A stretch of DNA of 9,747 nucleotides from the NCBI GenBank assembly GCA_023390635.1, contig JAEWCM010000159.1:1-9747 (forward strand). The letters run 5' to 3'. This DNA is from Bacillota bacterium. GTDB taxonomy: Bacteria; Bacillota; Desulfitobacteriia; Desulfitobacteriales; Desulfitobacteriaceae. How positions within the stretch are numbered: the first letter of the stretch is position 1; every line of letters starts with the position of its first letter. Positions 1 to 4,834 of this stretch are shown here, piece after piece. Under the pieces are notes generated by a model. It saw only the letters and a program-made list of their open reading frames with translations, made no database searches and had not been told where the DNA came from. Both the position numbers and the translations under genes were made by a program.

Positions 1-594
1 GTATTTAACCTGTTCGGATATGATAAAGCCAATGCTGCCACAGCTTATGCCTCCTCGAAAGGAGTACTTTTCGCAGAACGGCAGCGCTGCGTAGGATGTC
101 AACGGTGTGAATTGGTCTGCAGCATCCAAAATGACGGCAAAGCATCCAACTACTTAGCTCGGGTGAAAGTACTGAGGAATTATGCCTGGGGAACCGATGA
201 CATCAGCAATCTGCAACTGAAGAGAAGCAACGCGGATGCCTCCAATGACGGATTGTTTGGTAACTTTGTCATGAATCCGGAAACATGCCGTCAATGCGTG
301 GATGCACCTTGTGTGAACAACTGTCCAATGAAAGCGATCAGCCCAGTCCCTGGCACAGGCACCCGGGTGATTGACACCAAGAAATGTATTGGTTGCGGAA
401 TCTGCCATGAGAAATGTCCTTGGCATATGCCAACGGTGGATCCGGAGACGAAGAAATCGACGAAATGCATTCTATGCGGACGTTGTGCAGAGTTGTGCCC
501 GGCAGGAGCTATTAAAGTGGTACCCTGGAAACAGATTACCATTGCTTTAACTCAGTCGGTGATCGACAAGCACACGAGCAGTGTATTAGCTTAA
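1..594 (+). CDS. ydhY: Four-cluster [4Fe-4S] ferredoxin-like subunit, copy 1 (5' end cut by window edge)
   Basis: The reading frame is open from base 1 to the TAA at 592-594 and gives 197 residues. Base 1 corresponds to residue 39 of the complete second copy, so the start and the twin-arginine part of the signal peptide lie off the window. What remains begins in the hydrophobic tail of the signal (VFNLFGYDKANAAT, with an A-N-A cleavage-like site). Four cysteine sets follow: CVGCQRCELVC, CRQCVDAPCVNNCP, CIGCGICHEKCP and CILCGRCAELCP, enough for four [4Fe-4S] clusters. The arrangement and flanking text resemble E. coli YdhY as I remember it. Its role would be electron transfer to or from the AOR-family enzyme encoded 31 bases downstream, in one operon. 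It differs from copy 2 at 9 of 197 residues, 6 of them in the signal/mature junction. The family call is firm; the partner and direction of electron flow are inferred. Confidence 0.9.
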   Translation, partial: VFNLFGYDKANAATAYASSKGVLFAERQRCVGCQRCELVCSIQNDGKASNYLARVKVLRNYAWGTDDISNLQLKRSNADASNDGLFGNFVMNPETCRQCVDAPCVNNCPMKAISPVPGTGTRVIDTKKCIGCGICHEKCPWHMPTVDPETKKSTKCILCGRCAELCPAGAIKVVPWKQITIALTQSVIDKHTSSVLA

Positions 595-625
595 GTATAG
601 AAGAAGAGAATGGAGGGAATCATTA

Positions 626-2803
626 ATGGCACAGGTTTATGGCTGGGCAGGAAAAATATTAAGAGTGGACCTCAGCACAGGAAAGATCAAGACTGAGGAC
701 ACACTTCCGAAATATCAGAATTTCATTGGTGGATCAGGGATCGGCTACAAGGTACTGTTTGACGAAGTACCCCAGGGGACGAAAGCTCTGTCGGCAGAGA
801 ATAAGATTATCTTAGGGGTAGGACCGCTGACCGGTTTGGGTGCTCCGCTGAGTGGCCGGACCAATATCGCCACCTTATCTCCGATGAACAAGTACAGCTT
901 GGTGGCAGATGGTCATATGGGCGGAAACTTCGGTGTGATGCTGAAGTTTGCTGGCTATGATGCAATCATTGTAGAAGGTGCTTCGAGCAAGCCGGTATGG
1001 TTGAAGATCGTTAATGACAAGGTGACCTTAGAAGACGCTTCAGGTGTATGGGGTAAAGGCACCGTGGAAACTTCCTATGAGCTGACAAAGGCGATGGCAA
1101 ACAAAGAAGCTTGCATTGGCTGCATCGGTCAGGCCGGTGAAAATTTAGTACCGCAAAGTGGTTTTGTTAATTCATTAGTACATTCTGGCGGAGTATGTGG
1201 TTCCGTCTTTGGTTTTAAGAAATTGAAAGCGATCGGTATTTATGGAAATCAACCGGTTCGTTTACCAATCGGTAAGACAATTGTTAATAAAGAAAATCAT
1301 GGCGAAACATTAGATTGGCTGGGTTTGAACCGTTATATGCTGTCTGACATTTTGGGTACGAATAACCAGATGGTGGTACCAAAAGTTCCTCAGTCTTGGG
1401 CAGAATTCTCCGATTCAAACAGCCGCTGGACTGGCAACAAAGGTGTAACCTGGGGAGCCTCTGATCCGCTGGTCACATTTGACGAGACAGAACCTGGCCC
1501 GAGTGGTATCAACAAAGTAGGATACCGGACGCAGAAGGCGATCTTTGATCTGGGAGCCGTTGCGGAGAAACGGACCGTGAAGATGGATGGATGCCATTCC
1601 TGCCCGATCCGCTGCCAATCCCAGTTGAAAGTGCCTGAATTGGAGAACTATCAGAAGGGCATTGGGACTTGGGGTATCAGCACTTGTGCAGGTTATCTGC
1701 ATCCTAATAGTATTATGAGTGCGGCTTTTAGTGCAGATCAGGTTTATAATAAGGATCCTGAAATCATGCTGATAGCCCGAACATTAGGTTCGCGTCTCTC
1801 TGATGATTATGGCATCTGGAGTAACTACTATCTTTTGGGAAAAGATTTTGCTCATTGTTACAGAAACAAAGTTTTTGAAAGAGTATTGCCGGCCGATGAA
1901 TATAAGAGTATCCCTTGGGATTTACTAGAGAAAGGTGATCCGGCATTCCTGGTGGATATATATGCCCGATTGGCCAAAGTGAAGAATCCTGATGGTGAGT
2001 TTAACAAGCTGGGGAACGGTGCAGCCTATATCTATGAACATTGGGATTTAGGCGATGCCTATGCTAATGATAAGACTATCGGAGGGTGTGCCAGTGTGAA
2101 GTTCGGTTTCCCGAAGCATCATCATGTTGACGAGGCAGGGCAAGTAGGTGGATTGCTGAACATTATGTTCAACCGCGACCCCAATAACCATTCCCATATG
2201 AATTTCTTCGGAGATAAATTACCCTATGCGATTAACAAAGAGATTGCGGAAGAAATCTGGGGACCGGGGGCACTGGATCCGTTTTATCATTGGACACCAG
2301 TTAACCAGAGCAAAGTGAATTTTGCAAAGTGGAGTATCGACAGAAACATGTTGCATGACTCCATCACATTGTGCAACTGGACTTGGCCAATGAGCGCTTC
2401 TCCACTAAAATCAAGAAATTATCGCGGAGACACGGCTTTGGAATCTAAATTCTTTACGCTGGCTACCGGTATTGACAAAACAGAGGAAGAGCTTGATTTA
2501 GATGCAGAAAGAATCACTACATTGCACCGGGCCTGCACTGTTTTAGAAATGGGCACGATGGATATGCGTAATGAACATGATATCTTAGCCCCATGGGCTG
2601 ATCATGTGACCCCCAATCTTCCTGCTTTCACTGAGGGCTCTAAAAATATTCCTGAAGATGATTTCCAAAAGTCCTTGACAATGCTTTATAAGTCATATGG
2701 CTGGGATGAGAAAACAGGAGCTCCGACAAGGGCTTGCTTAACAAAGCTGGGTATGACTGATGTTGCAGATAAACTAGCCAAGGCAGGATTGTTGCCTGCA
2801 TAA
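626..2803 (+). CDS. ydhV: AOR-family tungsten/molybdenum oxidoreductase, YdhV type, copy 1
   Basis: A 725-residue protein with a GGAGGG site (612-617) eight bases before its ATG. It opens with the AOR N-terminal domain (YGWAGKILRVDLSTGKI; GPLTGLGAPLSGRTN near 66-80; LKFAGYDAIIVEG near 106-118). Cluster ligands expected for the family are visible: C323-x2-C326-x3-C330 (CHSCPIRC) and a distant C583 in DSITLC, which corresponds to the DxxGLC pterin-binding motif. D393-x2-G396 (SDDYGIW) fits the first pterin motif. It is longer than classical AOR (about 605 residues) and matches E. coli YdhV in length and in phrases such as SPLKSRNYRGD and the LLPA terminus, recalled from memory. E. coli YdhV has been reported to carry a bis-pterin molybdenum cofactor; metal and substrate here are unknown. 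No signal peptide is present. About 88% identical to copy 2 by manual count; several stretches use more AT-rich codons than that copy. A terminator follows. Confidence 0.93.
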   Translation: MAQVYGWAGKILRVDLSTGKIKTEDTLPKYQNFIGGSGIGYKVLFDEVPQGTKALSAENKIILGVGPLTGLGAPLSGRTNIATLSPMNKYSLVADGHMGGNFGVMLKFAGYDAIIVEGASSKPVWLKIVNDKVTLEDASGVWGKGTVETSYELTKAMANKEACIGCIGQAGENLVPQSGFVNSLVHSGGVCGSVFGFKKLKAIGIYGNQPVRLPIGKTIVNKENHGETLDWLGLNRYMLSDILGTNNQMVVPKVPQSWAEFSDSNSRWTGNKGVTWGASDPLVTFDETEPGPSGINKVGYRTQKAIFDLGAVAEKRTVKMDGCHSCPIRCQSQLKVPELENYQKGIGTWGISTCAGYLHPNSIMSAAFSADQVYNKDPEIMLIARTLGSRLSDDYGIWSNYYLLGKDFAHCYRNKVFERVLPADEYKSIPWDLLEKGDPAFLVDIYARLAKVKNPDGEFNKLGNGAAYIYEHWDLGDAYANDKTIGGCASVKFGFPKHHHVDEAGQVGGLLNIMFNRDPNNHSHMNFFGDKLPYAINKEIAEEIWGPGALDPFYHWTPVNQSKVNFAKWSIDRNMLHDSITLCNWTWPMSASPLKSRNYRGDTALESKFFTLATGIDKTEEELDLDAERITTLHRACTVLEMGTMDMRNEHDILAPWADHVTPNLPAFTEGSKNIPEDDFQKSLTMLYKSYGWDEKTGAPTRACLTKLGMTDVADKLAKAGLLPA

Positions 2804-2833
2804 AAAAGACATTCCTCTAATATTTTCCACTTT

Positions 2834-2880
2834 AATGGTTGAAAGGCGTCTAGTAAAATGCCTTTTCAACCATTTTTTTA
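2834..2880 (+). terminator. Rho-independent terminator after ydhV copy 1
   Basis: AATGGTTGAAAGGC pairs with GCCTTTTCAACCATT (one bulged T) around a loop of 12 bases, followed directly by a run of seven T. It begins about 30 bases after the ydhV stop and should end the first ydhYV transcript before marR. Confidence 0.88.
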
Positions 2881-2965
2881 TTAACAAATTATACACTTAG
2901 TATAGAAACTAGTTATTGATCGAACATCAGTGTCTTGATATTAAGGAGCATAATATTCTTGTTTC

Positions 2966-2995
2966 TTGACAATAAGAATTGAAATAGATTAGTAT
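2966..2995 (+). promoter_or_regulatory. Candidate sigma-A promoter for marR
   Basis: A perfect TTGACA (2966-2971) is followed after 18 bases by TAGTAT (2990-2995), a 4/6 match to the -10 consensus. Transcription would begin near 3002, leaving a leader of about 220 AT-rich bases before the marR start. Nearer TATA-like boxes exist around 3074-3088 but lack a good -35 box, so this is the best candidate rather than a certain one. The rest of the 2881-3225 spacer holds no gene that I can see. Confidence 0.45.
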
Positions 2996-3044
2996 TAATA
3001 TATGAATGAATAAAATCCAAAAATTATGTCCTTAAACAAATTAA

Positions 3045-3061
3045 TACTTACTCAGTAAGTA
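3045..3061. promoter_or_regulatory. 17-base palindrome upstream of marR, possible operator
   Basis: TACTTACT and AGTAAGTA form perfect 8-base arms around a single C. The size and symmetry suit a dimeric winged-helix regulator such as the MarR protein encoded 165 bases downstream. It lies downstream of the candidate marR promoter, so it would act as a roadblock unless a nearer promoter is used. Autoregulation is an inference; no binding consensus is known for this protein. Confidence 0.4.
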
Positions 3062-3076
3062 ATTTAATTCAACTAT

Positions 3077-3092
3077 ATTTTTTATAAAAAAT
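3077..3092. repeat. 16-base all-AT palindrome
   Basis: Six T and six A flank a central AT, with A and T closing the ends, giving perfect two-fold symmetry. Because the spacer is very AT-rich, such symmetry can arise by chance; it may simply mark an easily melted or bent stretch. Confidence 0.3.
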
Positions 3093-3210
3093 TTTCTTAT
3101 TAACATTTAAATTGGATTGGGTGAACTTAGATTTTTGAGTTATTAATGTCTTATTTTGTTTTAAAGTAAATTTTGGAGTATACTTATTCAGATAGTTATT
3201 GAAGTTTTAT

Positions 3211-3217
3211 ACGGAGG
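3211..3217 (+). promoter_or_regulatory. Ribosome binding site that sets the marR start
   Basis: ACGGAGG stands eight bases before the ATG at 3226. An in-frame TTG at 3199 lies upstream of this site and has no comparable site of its own, so the ATG is the start chosen. Confidence 0.8.
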
Positions 3218-3225
3218 CTAAAATT

Positions 3226-3669
3226 ATGTCAGATTCAAGGGACATTGAAGATATAAAACGTTGCACTTGCAGAATAATGCGCAGGACATCAAGGGTTGTG
3301 ACTAAGTACTATGATAAGGCCTTGAAAACCTCAGGATTGCATGCTCCCCAATTAGCTATGTTAGCAGATATAGCGGGGCATGAAAATATTACAATAAGTG
3401 ATTTGGCTTCTGTAACGAAAATGGATCAGACTACGGTGACACGTAATGTTGAAGCATTAAGGAAAAAAGGATATGTCAACGTAAGATTAGATGATGAGGA
3501 TTCAAGGAGAAAGTGTATCTCTATCAGTGAAAGCGGACGGAACGCTGTTAAAAAAGCTTTTCCTTTATGGAGGGAAGCTCAGAATGTTCTTGAAGAAAAG
3601 CTCGGGGCTGAAAAATACGAGGAGTTTTTAAATACTCTTAAAATTATACAAAAATTAACAGAAGATTAG
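3226..3669 (+). CDS. MarR-family winged-helix transcriptional regulator
   Basis: A 147-residue protein of normal MarR length. The N-terminal helix carries C13-T-C15 followed by RIMRRTSRVV. The winged helix-turn-helix spans roughly 38-100, with LHAPQLAMLADIAG, ITISDLASVTKMDQTTVTRNVEAL as helix-turn-helix and recognition helix, and the wing DDEDSRRKCISIS containing the family's D-x-R signature. The C-terminal helices (105-145) would form the dimer interface. It lies alone between two terminators and sits between the two ydhYV pairs in the same direction. MarR proteins usually repress nearby genes and release DNA on ligand binding or thiol oxidation; the close cysteines C13/C15, plus C97 in the wing, make redox or metal sensing possible. 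Which pair it controls, and the signal, are inferred from position. The family assignment is secure. Confidence 0.9.
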   Translation: MSDSRDIEDIKRCTCRIMRRTSRVVTKYYDKALKTSGLHAPQLAMLADIAGHENITISDLASVTKMDQTTVTRNVEALRKKGYVNVRLDDEDSRRKCISISESGRNAVKKAFPLWREAQNVLEEKLGAEKYEEFLNTLKIIQKLTED

Positions 3670-3723
3670 ACATGGTTTTTTCATTAGCGAGCTCTTAATC
3701 TAATTGTTATAAATAAAATAGCT

Positions 3724-3768
3724 AACAAAATGGGCATTGATATTTTTAATATCAATGCCTATTTTGTT
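3724..3768. terminator. Terminator after marR, symmetric in both directions
   Basis: Two 20-base arms (3724-3743 and 3749-3768) pair with one G-T mismatch around TTTTA. The core GGGCATTGATAT stem is followed by TATTTTGTT as a U-rich tail, while the matching A-rich left flank gives a U-rich tail on the other strand. It lies 54 bases after the marR stop and separates marR from the promoter of the second ydhYV pair. Confidence 0.75.
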
Positions 3769-3839
3769 GATAAAAATTCTTCAATAAAATCTTCAATAAA
3801 CAAATACAATTGAGGTATAATTTACCTTTAATGCATCTG

Positions 3840-3868
3840 TTGACATTAAAGATTAAAACTAATATGAT
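3840..3868 (+). promoter_or_regulatory. Sigma-A promoter for the second ydhYV pair
   Basis: A perfect TTGACA (3840-3845), a 17-base spacer and TATGAT (3863-3868, 5/6 match) make this one of the two best promoters in the window. It is the only strong promoter between the marR terminator and ydhY, with a start near 3875 and a leader of about 220 bases. Confidence 0.72.
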
Positions 3869-3875
3869 CATTAGT
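3858..3875. promoter_or_regulatory. Inverted repeat over the -10 box, possible repressor operator
   Basis: ACTAAT (3858-3863) and ATTAGT (3870-3875) are perfect inverted 6-base arms around ATGATC. The repeat covers the whole TATGAT box and the expected start site, the position where a repressor would block polymerase. The MarR protein encoded just upstream is the natural candidate ligand. The arms are short and AT-rich, so chance is not excluded. Confidence 0.4.
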
Positions 3876-4009
3876 GAAAAAAATATTAAATTAATTAATT
3901 AATAAGATAAAAATGGATAAATGAATAAAATTGGTAAATTAACTTCTTATCTTTATTGGGTTTTAATATCTTTTCAATAAATAATTTATAGATAAATAAA
4001 TTTATGTGT

Positions 4010-4031
4010 TAATAATGCAATTGCATTATTA
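4010..4031. promoter_or_regulatory. Perfect 22-base palindrome upstream of ydhY copy 2
   Basis: The arms are TAATAATGCAA and its exact complement with no spacer, centred between 4020 and 4021, some 66 bases before the ydhY start. On RNA it would fold poorly because there is no loop, so a dimeric DNA-binding protein is the more natural reader. The MarR protein is one candidate. If the promoter at 3840 is the only one, this site would act about 145 bases downstream of the start. Confidence 0.55.
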
Positions 4032-4081
4032 TATGGCTTCATAAAACTTATTTAAGTTTCATTAATCCTTCAGGAGTGATC

Positions 4082-4087
4082 AGGAGG
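4082..4087 (+). promoter_or_regulatory. Ribosome binding site that sets the ydhY copy 2 start
   Basis: AGGAGG lies nine bases before the ATG at 4097. A GTG at 4076 in the same frame would place this site inside the gene, and the ATG at 4106 lies 18 bases from it, so 4097 is preferred. Confidence 0.75.
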
Positions 4088-4096
4088 AAAGGGGAA

Positions 4097-4804
4097 ATGG
4101 GCAAAATGGCACAAGCAGAAACAAAAAATTTTTTGCGGGAAAAAAGGACAAGGAGGGAATTCTTTAAAATTACCGGTAAAGGAGTTGCCGGCGTAGCCGT
4201 TTCGATGTCAGTGCTTAATCTGTTTGGTTATGATAAAGCAGGGGCAGCTACAGGATATGCGACAGCAATTGGAGTGCTGTTCGCCGAACGGCAGCGCTGC
4301 GTAGGATGTCAACGGTGTGAATTGGTCTGCAGCATCCAAAATGACGGAAAAGCATCCAACTATTTAGCCCGGGTTAAAGTACTGAGGAATTATGCATGGG
4401 GAACCGACGATATCAGCAATTTGCAGCTGAAGAGAAGCAATGCGGATGCTTCTAATGACGGATTGTTTGGGAACTTTGTCATGAATCCGGAAACGTGCCG
4501 GCAATGCGTGGATGCAGCGTGTGTAAACAACTGCCCAATGAAAGCGATCAGCCCTGTCCCTGGTACAGGCACCCGGGTGATTGATACGACGAAGTGTATC
4601 GGCTGCGGAATTTGCCATGAGAAATGTCCTTGGCATATGCCAACGGTGGATCCGGAGAAAAAGAAATCAACCAAGTGCATTCTGTGCGGACGTTGTGCAG
4701 AGTTGTGCCCGGCAGGAGCTATTAAAGTGGTACCCTGGAAACAGATTACCATTGCTTTAACTCAGTCAGTGATCGACAAGCACACCAGCAGTGTATTAGC
4801 TTAA
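4097..4804 (+). CDS. ydhY: Tat-exported four-cluster [4Fe-4S] ferredoxin-like subunit, copy 2
   Basis: A complete protein of 235 residues. The N-terminus is a twin-arginine signal: basic region, TRREFFK at 18-24, hydrophobic core GVAGVAVSMSVLNLFG at 29-44, and an A-G-A cleavage-like site at 48-50. Four cysteine sets follow for four [4Fe-4S] clusters: C68/71/74/78, C134/137/142/146, C167/170/173/177 and C194/197/200/204. Overall order matches the YdhY/DMSO-reductase-type electron-transfer subunits. It precedes ydhV by 30 bases in one operon and should wire that enzyme to a further redox partner. The Tat signal implies that it acts outside the cytoplasmic membrane, probably carrying the enzyme with it. 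Copy 1 is almost the same over the cluster region; one change is P to A between the second and third cysteines of the second set. The E. coli homologue, as I recall it, has a similar leader without the double arginine. Confidence 0.93.
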   Translation: MGKMAQAETKNFLREKRTRREFFKITGKGVAGVAVSMSVLNLFGYDKAGAATGYATAIGVLFAERQRCVGCQRCELVCSIQNDGKASNYLARVKVLRNYAWGTDDISNLQLKRSNADASNDGLFGNFVMNPETCRQCVDAACVNNCPMKAISPVPGTGTRVIDTTKCIGCGICHEKCPWHMPTVDPEKKKSTKCILCGRCAELCPAGAIKVVPWKQITIALTQSVIDKHTSSVLA

Positions 4805-4834
4805 GTATAGAGGAGAGAATGGAGGGAATCATTA

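Larger units (their letters stand above)
3876..4096 (+). other. Long AT-rich leader of the second ydhYV operon
   Basis: About 220 bases with no start codon/ribosome-site pair giving a credible peptide. It contains a run of TTAA units (about 3888-3902), a weak separated inverted repeat (AAGATAA at 3904, TTATCTT at 3947) and the perfect palindrome at 4010-4031. I do not recognise a known riboswitch or T-box in it. Either it is regulatory or a second, weaker promoter lies inside it. Confidence 0.4.

Noticed and set aside
2916..2930. FNR-like TTGAT...ATCAG before marR
   Set aside because: The half-sites are five bases apart instead of four and the last base does not fit.
3199..3225. TTG start nine codons upstream for marR
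   Set aside because: It lacks its own ribosome site, and ACGGAGG at 3211-3217 fits the ATG at 3226; MarR homologues usually begin close to this point.
3885..3902. Repeated TTAA units in the ydhY leader as a dehalobox array
   Set aside because: Spacing between TTAAT and ATTAA does not give the required four bases; it reads as simple AT-rich sequence.
4076..4096. GTG start seven codons upstream for ydhY copy 2
   Set aside because: AGGAGG at 4082-4087 would fall inside the gene; it is ideally spaced for the ATG at 4097.
2881..4096. CRISPR array, tRNA or riboswitch in the AT-rich spacers
   Set aside because: I found no regularly spaced repeats, no cloverleaf with conserved T-arm bases and no known aptamer core; only promoters, palindromes and terminators are supported.
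4390..4752. Antisense open frame across ydhY copy 2 (also seen in copy 1)
   Set aside because: It appears in both copies because the sense sequence is conserved; there is no ribosome site, and it lies opposite a well-supported iron-sulfur protein.
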